From contig QCNQ01000005.1 in the NCBI GenBank assembly GCA_003213155.1, positions 1 through 64,000 of the forward strand: a DNA stretch of 64,000 nucleotides, read 5' to 3'. The position numbers and the translations under genes were made by a program. Position 1 is the stretch's first letter. Every line of letters begins with the position of its first letter. Of this stretch, positions 1 through 11,685 are shown piece after piece. Origin of the DNA: Pelagibacteraceae bacterium AG-426-G02. GTDB lineage: Bacteria > Pseudomonadota > Alphaproteobacteria > Pelagibacterales > Pelagibacteraceae. The notes under the pieces are model-generated. The model ran no database searches. It was not told the DNA's origin and was given only the letters and a program-made list of their open reading frames with translations.

Positions 1-73
1 TAGGAATAATTGTGGAATTAAATTTTGGATCAGGAACAATATTTTTTTTAGGTTGTGTTTTTTTTCTAGACAT
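1..73 (-). CDS. rpsG: 30S ribosomal protein S7, N-terminal fragment (cut by window edge)
   Basis: Beginning of ribosomal protein S7, the assembly-nucleating protein of the 30S head. Reading the minus strand from the ATG at 73 gives MSRKKTQPKKNIVPDPKF and stays open to the window edge, 24 codons in all. This is the usual S7 N-terminus (SRR/SRK start, then a basic stretch). It begins 2 bases after the rpsL stop codon, the standard rpsL-rpsG order of the str operon, so the two are surely co-transcribed. Identification rests on this short N-terminus plus position. Confidence 0.85.
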   Translation of the reverse strand, partial: MSRKKTQPKKNIVPDPKFNSTIIP

Positions 74-75
74 GT

Positions 76-447
76 CTATTTACCTTTTTTTGTTCCGTAC
101 AAAGATCTTCTTTTCTTTCTATTTGCCACTCCTTGAGTGTCTAAATTACCTCTTAAAATGTGATAACGTACACCTGGTAAATCTTTTACCCTACCACCTC
201 TAATTAATACGACAGAGTGTTCTTGAAGATTATGACCTTCTCCAGGTATATAAGCAGTTACTTCAAAACCATTTGATAATCTCACCCTAGCAACTTTTCT
301 TAAAGCAGAATTAGGTTTTTTTGGAGTTGTAGTATAAACTTTTACACAAACTCCTCGTTTGAGTGGTTGTTTTTGTAATGCTGGAACCTTGTTCCTAGCA
401 ATTTGTTTAGTTCTTTTTTTTCTTAACAACTGGTTAATAGTTGGCAT
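76..447 (-). CDS. rpsL: 30S ribosomal protein S12
   Basis: S12 lies at the decoding centre of the small subunit and controls translational accuracy. The 123-residue length is normal for the family. The conserved block [11 protein letters not shown] (residues 41-51) and the loop [13 protein letters not shown] (84-96) are present. Both lysines at which streptomycin-resistance changes usually arise are unchanged (K43 or K44 in TPKKPNS, and K88), so the protein looks streptomycin-sensitive. It is followed at once by rpsG and separated from rpoC upstream by a 166-base gap holding its own likely promoter and two small hairpins. Confidence 0.98.
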   Translation of the reverse strand: MPTINQLLRKKRTKQIARNKVPALQKQPLKRGVCVKVYTTTPKKPNSALRKVARVRLSNGFEVTAYIPGEGHNLQEHSVVLIRGGRVKDLPGVRYHILRGNLDTQGVANRKKRRSLYGTKKGK

Positions 448-481
448 ATCTGTAAATTTTATAATTGTTTATTTTTGAATG

Positions 482-532
482 AAATAACTGACAGGTTATT
501 TGTGGCAGCGTTTAGTGTCTAAAGTTAACACT
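482..532 (-). other. Two small hairpins in the rpsL 5' leader
   Basis: Two inverted repeats lie between the predicted rpsL promoter and its start codon. Bases 514-518 (AGTGT) pair with 528-532 (ACACT), and 482-488 (AAATAAC) pair with 495-501 (GTTATTT) around a 6-base loop. Neither is followed by a U-run in the direction of rpsL, so they are not terminators. They make a structured leader of roughly 100 bases, possibly a target for autogenous control or RNA processing. The pairing is seen in the sequence; the role is inferred. Confidence 0.4.
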
Positions 533-556
533 ACATTCCAACCAAAAAATATCGCC

Positions 557-584
557 AAAATACTTATTAATTTAATTTTGTCAA
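557..584 (-). promoter_or_regulatory. Likely sigma70 promoter for rpsL-rpsG
   Basis: On the minus strand a perfect -35 hexamer TTGACA (584-579) is followed after 16 bases by TATTTT (562-557). It lies in the gap between rpoC and rpsL and would give a transcript start near 550, about 100 bases before the rpsL start codon. This would let the str genes be expressed separately from rpoBC. The hexamers are seen directly; activity is inferred. Confidence 0.55.
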
Positions 585-613
585 ACTAAAACTAATTAGC
601 AAACGTGTTATTT

Positions 614-3600
614 TTATTGATTTACAGGGGTTTCTGGCTGTTCAATCTGCTCTTGCTCAGAAAGAAATTTATTGTCATCTTGTAGAGCTTTTTTGTTCCA
701 TTTGTTTTTAATATTACCAGTTCCCGCAGGGACTAATCGTCCAACTATTACATTCTCTTTTAAACCATTAAGTGGATCAACTTTACCTTTAATAGCAGCA
801 TCTGTAAGAACTCTTGTAGTTTCCTGGAATGATGCAGCAGAAATAAAAGACTCGGTTTGCAGAGAAGCTTTAGTAATCCCCATTAAAACTCTTTCTCCAG
901 TAGCTGGCTTTTTACCCTCAGATTTTAATTTTTCATTAACATTATCAAATTTAATTCTATCAATGATTTCACCAGGTAAATAAGAGGAATCACCAGTTGT
1001 TTTTACTTCAACTTTTTTTAACATTTGTCTTAAAATAGTTTCTATGTGTTTATCGTTAATAATTACACCCTGTAATCTATAAACCTCTTGAACCTGATTA
1101 ACAAAATATTCAGTTAAATCTTTTATGCCCATAATTCTAAGAATATCGTGTGGTAATGGCTGTCCATCTAATAAATATTCTCCTTTTTTAATTTTTTCAC
1201 CTTGATTGAAATTAATATGTTTTCCTTTAGGTATTAAGTAATTAGATGGTTCAGATCCATCTTCAGGCACAATTGATATTCTTTGTTTTCCTCTAACTTC
1301 TTTTCCAAATATAACTTGTCCATCATTTTCAGCAATGATTGCACTATCTTTAGCTTTTCTAGCTTCAAACAATTCAGCAACTCTTGGAAGACCTCCAGTG
1401 ATGTCTTTAGTTTTAGTCGTTTCTTTAGGCAATCTAGCAATAACATCACCAGCAGAAACTTTTTGACCATCTTTCACTGATAAAATAGAGTCAGGAACTA
1501 AATAATATCTTGCTTCATTATCATCTGCTTTTTTAATAACGTTTCCTTTTTCATCTCTTAAAGTAATTCTTGGTTTTAAATCTGTACTTTTTGATTGAGA
1601 ACGCCAATCAACTACTGATTTTGAAGAGATACCTGTCGCATCATCTGTAGTCTCTTGAATAGATACACCATCAATTAAATCAACATAGCTTGCAATACCA
1701 CTTTTTTCAGCAATCACTGGGGTAGTATAAGGATCCCATTCACAAATTTTTGTGTTAGCTTTAACTTTGTCATCATTTTTAAAAAATAATTTCGAGCCAT
1801 AAGCTACTTTGTAAACAGCAATTTGAACTCCATTATCATCTTCAATAGATAATTGTGTATTTCTACCCATGACAATCAAGTTCTTTTTTGAGTCCTCTAA
1901 AATATTTGAGTTAATAATTTTTAAAGTCCCTTCATTTTTAGTGACAATTTGTGAATCTTGCTTGACTGAAGCGGTACCACCCACGTGGAAAGTTCTCATC
2001 GTTAATTGTGTTCCTGGTTCTCCAATTGATTGTGCAGAAATCATACCAATAGCTTCACCAACATGTACCATTTGACCTCTTGATAAATCTCGTCCGTAAC
2101 AGGTTGCGCAAACACCTTCTTTAGAACTACACGTCATAACTGAAAAAACTTTCAATGATTTTATTCCAGCAGAATCAATTTTATCACAACCAAATTCGTC
2201 TATCATTGATGATTTCTTGATTATTACTTCACCAGTTATAGGGTGCTTTACATCAGTTGCAACAACTCTACCTAAAGCTCTTTCGGATAGACTCACAACA
2301 ACATTACCACCTTCTAATATTTCTGATAATTCTATAAAACCAGGATTATCACAATTTTTTTTCGTAATTGTTAAATCTTGAGCAACATCACAAAGTCTTC
2401 TAGTTAAATAACCCGAACTTGCAGTTTTAAGTGCTGTATCAGCTAGACCTTTTCTAGCACCATGTGTGGAGTTAAAATATTCTAATGCAGTTAAACCTTC
2501 TTTAAAATTCGAGGTTATTGGACTTTCAATAATTTCACCTGATGGTTTTGCAATAAGTCCTCTCATTCCAGCTAATTGTTTCATTTGTGCTGCAGATCCT
2601 CTTGCTCCACTATCTGCCATCATAAATACTGAATTAATTTTCAATCCCTCTGAAGTTTTTTCTGTTGCAGAAATTCCTTTCATCATCTCACCAGCAACTT
2701 TATCAGTACATTTTGACCAAGCATCAACAACTTTATTATATTTTTCACCTCTAGTGATTAAACCTTCTGCATATTGCGTTTCATAATCAGCAATTAGTTT
2801 TTTTGTATCATTGATTAATTGCGTTTTGTTTTCAGGGATAACTAAATCATCTTTACCAAAAGAAATTCCAGCTTTAAATGCATGTTTAAAGCCAAGATCT
2901 TTTAATTTATCACAGAAAATGACTGTTGTTTTTTGACCACAAAATCTAAAGACAATATCAATTATTTCTGAGACTGTTTTCTTTGGTAAAATTCTATCAA
3001 TTAAAGAGAACTTAATATTATTATTTTTTGGTAATAAGTTTGCTAAAAGAAATCTTCCTGCAGTAGACGTATACTTTTCAAATTTTTGATTACCTTTTTC
3101 ATCAATTGTTTCAAATCTAGAAATAATTGTGCTATGGACTTTTATTTGACCAGAAGATAGCGCAAATTCAATTTGATCCGCATTTAAAAAATATCCAGCT
3201 GGTTTATCAGTGACTGGTTCTTGGGATAAATAATAAATACCTAAAATCATATCCTGACTTGGTACAATTATTGGTTTTCCATTAGATGGGGAAAGTATAT
3301 TATTTGTTGATAACATCAGTATTCTAGCTTCAAGTTGTGCCTCTAAACTCAAAGGAACGTGAACAGCCATTTGATCACCATCAAAATCTGCATTAAATGC
3401 TGCACATGTTAAAGGATGTAATTCAATCGCATCTCCCTCAATTAATTTTGGTTCAAAGGCTTGAACTCCCAACCTATGAAGTGTTGGAGCTCTATTTAAT
3501 AAAACTGGATGTTCTCTTACAATTAACTCAAGAGCGTCCCAGACGGCATTAGTTTCTTTCTCAACTAATTTTTTTGCTTGTTTAATTGTTGAAGCTAAGC

Positions 3601-4777
3601 CTAATTTATTAAGTCTTGCATATAAAAATGGTTTAAATAACTCTAATGCCATTTTTTTTGGCAATCCACATTCGTGTAATTTTAAGTCTGGACCTACTAC
3701 AATGACTGAACGACCTGAATAATCAACTCTTTTACCAAGTAAATTTTGTCTAAATCTTCCTTGTTTTCCTTTTAACATCTCAGCTAAGGATTTTAATGGT
3801 CTTTTACCTGTTCCAGTAATTACTCTACCTCTTCTTCCATTATCAAAAAGTGCATCGACAGACTCTTGTAACATCCTTTTTTCATTTCTGATGATAATAT
3901 CTGGTGCCTTAAGATCCATTAGTCTCTTTAAACGATTATTTCTATTAATAACCCTTCTATAAAGATCATTTAGATCTGATGTTGCAAATCTTCCACCATC
4001 TAAAGGAACCAGTGGTCTTAATTCTGGTGGAATAACTGGAACAACTGTCATGATCATCCACTCAGGTTTTTGACCAGTTTCAATAAAAGACTCAATTAAT
4101 TTTAATCTCTTAATAGCTCTTTCTTCATTAACTTTTGATTTCGTCTCTTTGATATAATTAACAAGATTTTTTCTCTCTAAATCTAAATCAAGATTTTTAA
4201 GCATTTCCAGAACTGCTTCAGCTCCAATTCCAGCCGTAAAAGCCTCCTCTCCATATTCATCTTGATATTTTGCTAGTTCTTCCTCATTTAAAAGCTGATT
4301 TTTTTGCAGACCTGTTAAACCTGGCTCAATGACAATAAAATTTTCAAAATACAAAACCCTTTCGACTTCTTTAAGCTTCATATCAACTGCAAGTGCTATT
4401 CTACTTGGTAGTGATTTTAGAAACCATATGTGTGCAACAGGTGTTGCTAAATTAATGTGACCCATTCGTTCTCTTCGAACATTTGATTTTGTTACCTCCA
4501 CACCACATTTTTCACAGATGATGCCTCTAAATTTCATTCTTTTATATTTTCCACACAAACACTCGTAATCTTTAATTGGACCAAATATTCTTGCACAGAA
4601 AAGGCCATCTTTCTCTGGTCTAAATGTTCTATAATTGATAGTTTCTGGTTTTTTAATTTCACCATAAGTCCAAGATTTTATTTTCTCTGGGCTAGCTAAT
4701 GAGATCTTGATACTATTAAAATTTTGAGCTTCAGATATTTCTGAATTTTTAAACAGATCTGTAAGTTCTTTTTTCAT
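614..4777 (-). CDS. rpoC: DNA-directed RNA polymerase subunit beta'
   Basis: Largest subunit of core RNA polymerase; it carries the catalytic magnesium. At 1387 residues it is close to the E. coli size. The active-site motif NADFDGDQ is at residues 462-469 with the three metal-binding aspartates D464, D466 and D468. The N-terminal zinc ribbon is intact (C73, C75, C88, C91), as is the second zinc cluster near the [11 protein letters not shown] stretch. The bridge-helix/trigger-loop region (GARGSAAQ, then [13 protein letters not shown]) is recognisable. The start codon lies 2 bases after the rpoB stop, so rpoB and rpoC form one transcript. Confidence 0.99.
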   Translation of the reverse strand: MKKELTDLFKNSEISEAQNFNSIKISLASPEKIKSWTYGEIKKPETINYRTFRPEKDGLFCARIFGPIKDYECLCGKYKRMKFRGIICEKCGVEVTKSNVRRERMGHINLATPVAHIWFLKSLPSRIALAVDMKLKEVERVLYFENFIVIEPGLTGLQKNQLLNEEELAKYQDEYGEEAFTAGIGAEAVLEMLKNLDLDLERKNLVNYIKETKSKVNEERAIKRLKLIESFIETGQKPEWMIMTVVPVIPPELRPLVPLDGGRFATSDLNDLYRRVINRNNRLKRLMDLKAPDIIIRNEKRMLQESVDALFDNGRRGRVITGTGKRPLKSLAEMLKGKQGRFRQNLLGKRVDYSGRSVIVVGPDLKLHECGLPKKMALELFKPFLYARLNKLGLASTIKQAKKLVEKETNAVWDALELIVREHPVLLNRAPTLHRLGVQAFEPKLIEGDAIELHPLTCAAFNADFDGDQMAVHVPLSLEAQLEARILMLSTNNILSPSNGKPIIVPSQDMILGIYYLSQEPVTDKPAGYFLNADQIEFALSSGQIKVHSTIISRFETIDEKGNQKFEKYTSTAGRFLLANLLPKNNNIKFSLIDRILPKKTVSEIIDIVFRFCGQKTTVIFCDKLKDLGFKHAFKAGISFGKDDLVIPENKTQLINDTKKLIADYETQYAEGLITRGEKYNKVVDAWSKCTDKVAGEMMKGISATEKTSEGLKINSVFMMADSGARGSAAQMKQLAGMRGLIAKPSGEIIESPITSNFKEGLTALEYFNSTHGARKGLADTALKTASSGYLTRRLCDVAQDLTITKKNCDNPGFIELSEILEGGNVVVSLSERALGRVVATDVKHPITGEVIIKKSSMIDEFGCDKIDSAGIKSLKVFSVMTCSSKEGVCATCYGRDLSRGQMVHVGEAIGMISAQSIGEPGTQLTMRTFHVGGTASVKQDSQIVTKNEGTLKIINSNILEDSKKNLIVMGRNTQLSIEDDNGVQIAVYKVAYGSKLFFKNDDKVKANTKICEWDPYTTPVIAEKSGIASYVDLIDGVSIQETTDDATGISSKSVVDWRSQSKSTDLKPRITLRDEKGNVIKKADDNEARYYLVPDSILSVKDGQKVSAGDVIARLPKETTKTKDITGGLPRVAELFEARKAKDSAIIAENDGQVIFGKEVRGKQRISIVPEDGSEPSNYLIPKGKHINFNQGEKIKKGEYLLDGQPLPHDILRIMGIKDLTEYFVNQVQEVYRLQGVIINDKHIETILRQMLKKVEVKTTGDSSYLPGEIIDRIKFDNVNEKLKSEGKKPATGERVLMGITKASLQTESFISAASFQETTRVLTDAAIKGKVDPLNGLKENVIVGRLVPAGTGNIKNKWNKKALQDDNKFLSEQEQIEQPETPVNQ

Positions 4778-4779
4778 AA

Positions 4780-7700
4780 TTAATTTAATTCCACATTTAA
4801 TGCTAAAGATTTTATTTCTTTAACAAGCACGTTAAACGACTCTGGTATTCCAGACTCGAAGTTTTCTTCACCTTTAACAATGGTCTCATAAACTTTTACT
4901 CTTCCAGCAACATCGTCAGATTTAACTGTAAGTATTTCCTGAAGTGTGTATGATGCACCATAAGCTTCAAGTGCCCATACCTCCATTTCACCAAACCTTT
5001 GCCCACCTAATTGAGCTTTCCCACCTAAAGGCTGTTGAGTTACCAAACTATAAGGACCTGTAGATCTTGCGTGAATTTTATCCTCAACCAAATGATGAAG
5101 TTTAAGCATGTAAATTATTCCAACTGTAACTGGTCTATCAAATTTTTCACCTGTTCTTCCATCCCATAAATATGTTTGTCCTGATTTAGGTAAATTTGCT
5201 AACTCTAACATCTCTGTAACATTTTTTTCTTTAGCTCCATCAAAAACTGGAGTGGAAATAGCTATACCATTTTGTAGATTCTCACATAAATCCTTAAATT
5301 CTGTTTTATTTAATTTATCAACTTTTTGATTAAATATTTCATCGCCATAAACAGATTTTAAAAAACTTTCTATTTTTTCATTTCTCTCAATTTTTTTATT
5401 ATTTTCATTGACTAGATTTTTAATTTGTTCTCCAAACTCTTTACAAGCCCATCCCAAATGAGTTTCAAGAATTTGCCCCACATTCATACGACTTGGCACA
5501 CCTAAAGGATTTAATACTATATCTACTGGTCTACCATCTTCTCTATAAGGCATATCTTCAACTGGTACAATTTTACTGACAACACCTTTATTACCGTGTC
5601 TTCCTGACATTTTATCGCCTGGTCTTAATCTTCTCTTAATGGCAACAAAAACTTTTACCATCTTCATCACACTAGGTAATAAATCATCACCACTTCTAAT
5701 TTTTAAAACTTTATCCTCAAATCTTTCAGTAATATCCTGTTTTGCTTTATTATACTGATCTTTTAATTGTAATAATGCATTTTCATTTTTTGGATTTGAG
5801 ATAGTTAGTTTAAATAAATCATTGATAGATATCTTATTAATTGTTTCAAAATCTAATTTAGAACCAGCTTCAACGTCTTTTATTTTCTTAGAGATAGTTT
5901 CACCAGATAAAATTTGAGCAGCTCTTTGTTTAATACTTCTCTCTAGAATTTCTTCTTCCACAATTTTATCTTGTTGAACTTGATCAATTTCCGCACGTTC
6001 AATTGTGATAGATCTTTCATCTTTTTCTATACCATGTCTATTAAATACTCTTACGTCGACCACAGTACCACTGCTACCTCTAGACATTCTTAGTGAAGTG
6101 TCAGTTACATCTATAGCTTTTTCTCCAAAAATTGATCTTAATAATTTTTCCTCAGGACCTGATGCAGAATCTCCTTTAGGCGTTACTTTTCCTACCAGAA
6201 TATCACCCGCATTTACCTCAGCTCCAATATATACTATTCCTGACTCATCTAAATTTTTTAAAGCTTCTTCATTAACGTTCGGTATGTCTCGTGTAATTTC
6301 TTCTTCACCAAGTTTAGTATCTCTTGCCATTATTTCATATTCAACAATATGTACTGAAGTAAATACATCATCAGTTACACATCTTTCTGAAATTAAAATG
6401 GAGTCCTCGAAATTGTATCCTTGCCAAGGCATAAAAGCTACAGTAACATTTTTACCTAAAGCTAACTCGCCTAATTTAGTAGAAGGACCATCAGCAATTA
6501 TATCACCGGTTTTTACTTTATCACCCACTCTAACTAAAGGTCTTTGATTAATACATGTATTTTGGTTAGATCTTTTAAATTTTTGTAAGTTGTAAATATC
6601 TACACCAGATTTTGAGAAATCAGTTTCCTCCGTAACCTTAATCACAATTCTCTTACCATCAATTTTATCTACTACGCCGTCTCTTTTAGCAACTATTGTA
6701 ACTCCTGAGTCTAAAGCAACATCACTTTCTATTCCGGTTCCAACTAGAGGTGCTTCGGGTTTCAATAAAGGAACTGCTTGTCTCATCATGTTAGAACCCA
6801 TTAATGCTCTGTTGGCATCATCATTTTCTAAAAAAGGTATTAGAGAAGCAGCAACAGAAACCAATTGTTTAGGTGATACGTCAATATAATCTATCGTTTC
6901 AGGTTTTGCTAAAAGGAAGTTTAAGTTTTGTCTACAAGAAACTAATTCCTCCACTATTTTACCATTTTTATCAATTTTAGTATTTGCTTGAGCTATGGTA
7001 AATTTTGTTTCCTCCATTGCTGATAAATATTCTACTTTATCTTGAACAACACCTTCTTTTACTCTCTTGTAAGGACTTTCGATAAAACCATATTTATTAA
7101 TTTTTGCATATGTAGATAAACTATTGATTAAACCAATATTTGGACCTTCTGGAGTCTCAATAGGACAGATTCTTCCATAATGTGTTGGATGCACGTCTCT
7201 AACCTCAAACCCTGCTCTCTCCCTTGTTAGTCCACCAGGGCCTAAAGCAGAAACTCTTCTTTTATGAGTAATTTCTGAAAGTGGGTTTGTTTGATCCATA
7301 AATTGAGAAAGTTGAGAACTTGCAAAAAAATCTTTTAGTGAAATTGTGAGTGGTTTTGCATTTATCAAATCTTGTGGCATTGCTGACTCGATATCTAAAG
7401 TGGTCATTTTTTCTTTAATAGCTCTTTCCATTCTATAAACACCAATACGAGCTTGATTTTCAACTAATTCACCTACAGATCTAACTCTTCTATTTCCAAG
7501 ATGGTCAATGTCATCAACATCATCTTTACCATCCCTTAAGTCCAACATTTTACGAATTATTGCTAAAATATCATCATTTCTTAATATTGTAATTTTATCT
7601 GAGCATTCTAAATCTAATCTAGAATTCATTTTAACTCTTCCTACGTCAGACAAGTCATATCGGTCTGAACTAAAGAATAAATTATTAAAAATTTGAGTTG

Positions 7701-8868
7701 CTATTTCAATAGTTGGAGGCTCACCAGGTCTTAACATCTTATAAATTTCAGTAATTGCCTCATCTTTAGTATTATTTTTGTCATTCAGGATTGTAGTGAG
7801 TAAATAAGGACCTTTGTTTATAGAATTTGTTACAGAAATATCTAGACTTGTAATATTTGCATCTAAAATTTGTTGAATGATTGTCTCATTTAACTCAGTA
7901 CCAATTTTTAATAATCCATCCTCTTGATCATTTAATTTAATATCTTTATGTAAAAACTTTCCAAATAATGATTCTTTCGCAACTAATATATCTTTTAATC
8001 CATCATTAGATAATTTTTTAGCATTTAAATAATTTATTTTTTCTCCTAATTTAATTACAACTTTTCCTGACTTAGCATCAACAACTTCTTCAGAGAAATT
8101 TTTAGCTTTATAATTTTCAGGGTTAAATTTTGTTTTCCATTTTTCTGATTTTGTATCAAAAATAAATTTTTCTGACTCATAAAATTCATTTACTATTTCA
8201 CTTTTTGAATAACCAAGAGCAAGTAATAAAGTAGATGCAAGAATTTTTTTCTTCCTATCAATTTTAAAATATAAAAAATCTTTAACATCATATTCAAAAT
8301 CTAACCAAGACCCTCGATTTGGTATTACTCTACAATTAAATAAAAGTTTACCACTTGCATGGGTTTTACCTTTGTCATGATCGAAAAAAACTCCTGGACT
8401 TCTATGCATTTGGTTTACAACAACCCTTTGAACACCATTCGTTATGAATGTACCACTATTAGTCATCATGGGTACTTCACCCATATAAACTTCTTGCTCT
8501 TTTGCTGACAAAATATCTTTAGTGTTCGTTTCTTGATTTATTTCATAAACAACCAGTCGTAATGTGCATTTTAAAGCAGAGGAGTAAGTTAAGCCTCTAG
8601 CAATACATTCTTCTACATCAAATTTTGGTTTTTCAAGTCTATATGATACATATTCTAAAGTTGCTTTATCGTTAAGATCTTCAATAGGAAAAATACTTTT
8701 AAATACTCTGTCAAATCCTTTAGTTAAATCACCTGCCTCTGGGTTAAAAAATGTTAATTCATCGTAGGAATTTTTTTGAACTTCTATTAGATTGGGTATG
8801 GATAAACTTTCTTTTAGTTTTCCAAAACTCTTTCTAATATTTTTCTTTTCAGTAAAAGATATTTGCAT
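4780..8868 (-). CDS. rpoB: DNA-directed RNA polymerase subunit beta
   Basis: Second large subunit of RNA polymerase, forming one side of the catalytic cleft and the rifampicin pocket. It is 1362 residues, slightly longer than the E. coli protein. The rifampicin-region blocks are clear: [16 protein letters not shown], then [14 protein letters not shown] and the downstream [16 protein letters not shown]. The C-terminal [20 protein letters not shown] signature is intact. It is preceded by rplL across a 56-base gap containing a strong hairpin, and is followed 2 bases later by rpoC. Confidence 0.99.
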   Translation of the reverse strand: MQISFTEKKNIRKSFGKLKESLSIPNLIEVQKNSYDELTFFNPEAGDLTKGFDRVFKSIFPIEDLNDKATLEYVSYRLEKPKFDVEECIARGLTYSSALKCTLRLVVYEINQETNTKDILSAKEQEVYMGEVPMMTNSGTFITNGVQRVVVNQMHRSPGVFFDHDKGKTHASGKLLFNCRVIPNRGSWLDFEYDVKDFLYFKIDRKKKILASTLLLALGYSKSEIVNEFYESEKFIFDTKSEKWKTKFNPENYKAKNFSEEVVDAKSGKVVIKLGEKINYLNAKKLSNDGLKDILVAKESLFGKFLHKDIKLNDQEDGLLKIGTELNETIIQQILDANITSLDISVTNSINKGPYLLTTILNDKNNTKDEAITEIYKMLRPGEPPTIEIATQIFNNLFFSSDRYDLSDVGRVKMNSRLDLECSDKITILRNDDILAIIRKMLDLRDGKDDVDDIDHLGNRRVRSVGELVENQARIGVYRMERAIKEKMTTLDIESAMPQDLINAKPLTISLKDFFASSQLSQFMDQTNPLSEITHKRRVSALGPGGLTRERAGFEVRDVHPTHYGRICPIETPEGPNIGLINSLSTYAKINKYGFIESPYKRVKEGVVQDKVEYLSAMEETKFTIAQANTKIDKNGKIVEELVSCRQNLNFLLAKPETIDYIDVSPKQLVSVAASLIPFLENDDANRALMGSNMMRQAVPLLKPEAPLVGTGIESDVALDSGVTIVAKRDGVVDKIDGKRIVIKVTEETDFSKSGVDIYNLQKFKRSNQNTCINQRPLVRVGDKVKTGDIIADGPSTKLGELALGKNVTVAFMPWQGYNFEDSILISERCVTDDVFTSVHIVEYEIMARDTKLGEEEITRDIPNVNEEALKNLDESGIVYIGAEVNAGDILVGKVTPKGDSASGPEEKLLRSIFGEKAIDVTDTSLRMSRGSSGTVVDVRVFNRHGIEKDERSITIERAEIDQVQQDKIVEEEILERSIKQRAAQILSGETISKKIKDVEAGSKLDFETINKISINDLFKLTISNPKNENALLQLKDQYNKAKQDITERFEDKVLKIRSGDDLLPSVMKMVKVFVAIKRRLRPGDKMSGRHGNKGVVSKIVPVEDMPYREDGRPVDIVLNPLGVPSRMNVGQILETHLGWACKEFGEQIKNLVNENNKKIERNEKIESFLKSVYGDEIFNQKVDKLNKTEFKDLCENLQNGIAISTPVFDGAKEKNVTEMLELANLPKSGQTYLWDGRTGEKFDRPVTVGIIYMLKLHHLVEDKIHARSTGPYSLVTQQPLGGKAQLGGQRFGEMEVWALEAYGASYTLQEILTVKSDDVAGRVKVYETIVKGEENFESGIPESFNVLVKEIKSLALNVELN

Positions 8869-8879
8869 CTATGTCTTAA

Positions 8880-8904
8880 TACTGATTAATTTAATTAATC
8901 AGTA
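8880..8904 (-). promoter_or_regulatory. Perfect hairpin between rplL and rpoB (possible attenuator or processing site)
   Basis: A perfect 11-bp inverted repeat with a 3-base loop fills the middle of the rplL-rpoB gap (arms 8880-8890 and 8894-8904, sequence TACTGATTAAT and its complement). On the transcribed strand it is followed only by a weak TTAAG, so full termination is unlikely. In E. coli the same gap contains an attenuator and an RNase III site that lower rpoBC expression relative to L7/L12. A similar role here is inferred from the position. Confidence 0.5.
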
Positions 8905-8924
8905 CTTAAAAATTTCCTGTTAAT

Positions 8925-9290
8925 TTATTTAAGTTCTACTTTTGCCCCTGCAGCTTCTAACTTAGCTTTAATTTCTTCTGCTTCTTTTTTTGGAACACCA
9001 GCTTTTACTTCTTTAGGTGCGCCTTCAACTAAGTCTTTTGCTTCTTTAAGACCAAGAGAAGTTGCTGCTCTTACTTCTTTAATTACGTTAATTTTTTTAT
9101 CTCCTGCAGAAACGAGCATGATTGAAAAGTCATCCTTATCTTCTGCTGCTGCCGCTGCTCCTGCTGCTGCTGGAGCTGCTGCCGCCATAGGCTTAACACC
9201 CCATTTTTCTTCTAGTTGTTTTGAAAGATCTGCTGCTTCAGCAACAGTCAAACTTGATAAGTCCTCGATAATTTTATTTAGATCTGGCAT
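8925..9290 (-). CDS. rplL: 50S ribosomal protein L7/L12
   Basis: Stalk protein of the large subunit that recruits translation factors; present in several copies per ribosome. It is 121 residues with the three expected parts: an N-terminal dimerisation helix (ending near EEKWGVKP), an alanine-rich hinge ([14 protein letters not shown], around residues 37-50), and the C-terminal globular domain with [21 protein letters not shown]. It lies 3 bases downstream of rplJ in the usual L10-L7/L12 pair and upstream of rpoB. Its codons for the hinge make one of the most GC-rich stretches of the operon. Confidence 0.99.
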   Translation of the reverse strand: MPDLNKIIEDLSSLTVAEAADLSKQLEEKWGVKPMAAAAPAAAGAAAAAEDKDDFSIMLVSAGDKKINVIKEVRAATSLGLKEAKDLVEGAPKEVKAGVPKKEAEEIKAKLEAAGAKVELK

Positions 9291-9293
9291 AAT

Positions 9294-9815
9294 TTACTCT
9301 TTAGGTTGTGTTTCAGAATTTTCTGGAGGTAAACTACTCATTTTTTCCGATCGTGCAAGCAAAATACTTACTAATTTTGATGCAGATGCATTCAAAATAC
9401 CCACAATATTAGCCCTTGCTTCGTCTAAAGTAGGTAAATTTGCGACATTCATTACTCCAGCTTGATCAAGAATTTCATTTTCCATCATTCCACCGATCAG
9501 TTTCAGATTCTCATTATCTTTTGCAAACTTGGATAAAATTCTTGCTGACATAATTGCATCTTCTCCAAATGCAACAGCTGTTGGGCCGGTAAATAAATTT
9601 GATAAATCTTTACACTTAGTTTTTTCCAATGCTAACTTTGTAATTCTGTTTTTTGTAATTTTAAAAATTATTCCATGTTCTCTCATTTTTGATCTTAATT
9701 CATCTAATTGGGTCATTGTCAGACCTTGATAATGAGTAACCATAACTGCTTTACTATTCTCGAATTGCGATGTCATTTCAGCAATGTAGTTTTTCTTTTG
9801 CTCTCTGTTCATCAT
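9294..9815 (-). CDS. rplJ: 50S ribosomal protein L10
   Basis: L10 anchors the L7/L12 stalk to 23S rRNA. The 173-residue protein has the typical N-terminal RNA-binding part (EMTSQFENSKAVMVTHYQGLT, shown here only in outline) and a C-terminal helix region for L7/L12 dimers. Two adjacent ATG codons (9815 and 9812) are possible starts. Only 3 bases separate it from rplA, so there is no room for the L10-binding leader found in E. coli; autogenous control, if any, must use another site. Confidence 0.97.
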   Translation of the reverse strand: MMNREQKKNYIAEMTSQFENSKAVMVTHYQGLTMTQLDELRSKMREHGIIFKITKNRITKLALEKTKCKDLSNLFTGPTAVAFGEDAIMSARILSKFAKDNENLKLIGGMMENEILDQAGVMNVANLPTLDEARANIVGILNASASKLVSILLARSEKMSSLPPENSETQPKE

Positions 9816-9818
9816 AAC

Positions 9819-10508
9819 TTAAATATTTTTCCCTAATTTTAATTTATATGAAACGCCCATTGTAGATGTCACAAATGCGGTTCTAATTAGATCTCCTTTT
9901 ACTGTATTATTTGATTTCTCTTTCTCGAGTGTATCTATAACAGCATTAAAGTTTTTAATTAACTTCTCATCACTAAAAGATTTTTTTCCTATACTTACTC
10001 CAATATTTCCATCTTTATCATTTCTAATTTCGGCTTGACCAGATTTTGCATCTGAAATTGCTGTTTTTAAATTTTCAGTCACAGTTCCTAACTTTGGATT
10101 GGGCATTAAGCCTTTTGGTCCCAATACTTTTCCTAATTTTGATAATTTAATCATCATGGATGGAGTACAAATTAATTTTTCAAAATTCATTTCCCCATTT
10201 TTAATTTTTTCAATAAATTCATCACCACCTACAATATCTGCCCCAGCACTTTTTGCTTCATCAGATTTTACGTCTTCACATACGACAGCAACTTTTATTT
10301 TTTTACCACTTCCACCAGGAAGATTGACTACAGTCCTAATGTTTATCTCACTTTTTTTCTGTTTATTGTTAATTTGAAAACTTAAATCAACTGACTCATC
10401 GAATTTAGTTGTACAATTTTTTTTAACTATGGGAAGTAATTTTTCAATTACTTCAGAAGGAAGTTCTGTAGTTTTTTCAGGAAGTTTTTTAAATCTTTTT
10501 GAAGACAT
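9819..10508 (-). CDS. rplA: 50S ribosomal protein L1
   Basis: L1 forms the mobile L1 stalk at the ribosomal E site and in many bacteria represses its own operon. The 229-residue length is standard. The family signature around KLGKVLGPKGLMPNPKLGTV and the following KSGQAEIRNDKDG are intact. It sits between rplK (2-base gap) and rplJ (3-base gap) in the conserved rplK-A-J-L order. Confidence 0.98.
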   Translation of the reverse strand: MSSKRFKKLPEKTTELPSEVIEKLLPIVKKNCTTKFDESVDLSFQINNKQKKSEINIRTVVNLPGGSGKKIKVAVVCEDVKSDEAKSAGADIVGGDEFIEKIKNGEMNFEKLICTPSMMIKLSKLGKVLGPKGLMPNPKLGTVTENLKTAISDAKSGQAEIRNDKDGNIGVSIGKKSFSDEKLIKNFNAVIDTLEKEKSNNTVKGDLIRTAFVTSTMGVSYKLKLGKNI

Positions 10509-10510
10509 AA

Positions 10511-10942
10511 CTAATCTTTTACCTCAATACCCATTGATCTTGCTGAACCAGCAATTATTTTGACTGCTTGGTCTAAATCAAGAGCATTCAAATCCTCCAT
10601 TTTTTGTTTAGCAATTTCCTCAGCTTGTTTTTTTGTTATTGATGCAACAATATTTCGGCCAGGTTCCTGGGATCCACTTTTTAATTTTGCAGCTTCTCTT
10701 ATAAAGAAGGATGCTGGCGGTGATTTTATTTTAAAATCAAATTTTTTATCTTTATAAACTGTTATTTCGACTGGTACAGGTTTGCCAGCTAACTTTTTAG
10801 TTTTATCATTGAAGGCTTTGCAAAATTCCATTATGTTTACCCCTCGCTGACCCAATGCAGGTCCAACTGGTGGAGCAGGATTTGCTTGACCACCTTTTAT
10901 TTGTAATTTTATAAAACCACTAATTTCTTTTTTAGCTGCCAT
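10511..10942 (-). CDS. rplK: 50S ribosomal protein L11
   Basis: L11 organises the GTPase-associated centre of 23S rRNA and is needed for RelA-type activation by uncharged tRNA. The 143-residue protein carries the proline-rich N-terminal switch [20 protein letters not shown] and the C-terminal RNA-binding signature ending [13 protein letters not shown]. It begins 4 bases after the nusG stop and leads the ribosomal protein part of the operon. Confidence 0.98.
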   Translation of the reverse strand: MAAKKEISGFIKLQIKGGQANPAPPVGPALGQRGVNIMEFCKAFNDKTKKLAGKPVPVEITVYKDKKFDFKIKSPPASFFIREAAKLKSGSQEPGRNIVASITKKQAEEIAKQKMEDLNALDLDQAVKIIAGSARSMGIEVKD

Positions 10943-10946
10943 AAAT

Positions 10947-11477
10947 CTAACTTACTTTTTCCACTTGATTATATTCTAAATCAACTGGTGTTGGCCTTCC
11001 AAATATAGAAACTGACACCTTAAGTCTAGACTTTTCTTCATCAATTTCTTCAACCATTCCACTAAATGATGCAAAAGGTCCATCAATAACCTGAACTTTT
11101 TCGCCAATTGTGTATTCTACGGCTGATTTTGGTTGAGCAACTCCATCTTTAATTTGACCTAAAATTTTATCAATTTCTTTATCAGATACAGGAACGGGCA
11201 TACCTTTCGTGCCTAAAAAACCACTTACACGTTTTATATTTTTAATCATGTGATAAATATCATTATCCATTTCACTTTTAATCAAAACATAACCTGGAAA
11301 ATATTTTTTTTTTCTTTGTATTCTTTTGCCTCTTTTAACCTCAGTTACATCATGAGTTGGAACAATAATTTCTTCAAACTTTTCAGAGATTTTAGCCTTA
11401 TCAGCTTCTTCTTTTATCAGTCCCGCTACTTTATTTTCAAAACTGGAATGCGATTGAACTATGTACCAATTTTTCAT
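10947..11477 (-). CDS. nusG: Transcription termination/antitermination factor NusG
   Basis: NusG binds the RNA polymerase clamp to suppress pausing and links polymerase to Rho or the ribosome. At 176 residues it has the N-terminal NGN domain (starting [15 protein letters not shown], with FPGYVLI) and a C-terminal KOW domain ([20 protein letters not shown]). The start codon overlaps the last base of the secE stop codon, so translation of the two is probably coupled. Confidence 0.98.
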   Translation of the reverse strand: MKNWYIVQSHSSFENKVAGLIKEEADKAKISEKFEEIIVPTHDVTEVKRGKRIQRKKKYFPGYVLIKSEMDNDIYHMIKNIKRVSGFLGTKGMPVPVSDKEIDKILGQIKDGVAQPKSAVEYTIGEKVQVIDGPFASFSGMVEEIDEEKSRLKVSVSIFGRPTPVDLEYNQVEKVS

Positions 11478-11668
11478 TAAATACTCACCTTAAGTAATAA
11501 CTCTAAGAAAAATTTTAAAACCTGATCTAATAAAAGAAAAAACAACGACATAACTACTGCCATTGCAAAAACCATTAATGCACCTTGAAGTGTTTCTTTT
11601 CCTGTAGGCCAAGAAACTTTAAATGCTTCCTGTTTTACTTCCTGTATAAATTTAATCGGGTTCTTCAT
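11477..11668 (-). CDS. secE: Preprotein translocase subunit SecE
   Basis: Small essential clamp of the SecYEG channel in the inner membrane. The 63-residue protein has an amphipathic N-terminal helix containing the family motif EVKQEAFKVSWPTGKET and one membrane helix (about residues 29-54). This is the minimal one-helix form common outside gammaproteobacteria. It starts only 17 bases from the 3' end of tRNA-Trp, so it must share a transcript with the tRNA and tuf. Confidence 0.97.
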   Translation of the reverse strand: MKNPIKFIQEVKQEAFKVSWPTGKETLQGALMVFAMAVVMSLFFLLLDQVLKFFLELLLKVSI

Positions 11669-11685
11669 ATTTATCTATTTCATAT

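Noticed and set aside
6005-6547. 180-codon open frame antisense to rpoB
   Set aside because: The rpoB frame is fully conserved; the antisense frame is a codon-usage shadow with no start signal or family.
9118-9465. Alanine-rich plus-strand frame opposite rplL/rplJ
   Set aside because: Complement of the GCT/GCA hinge of L7/L12; no independent evidence.
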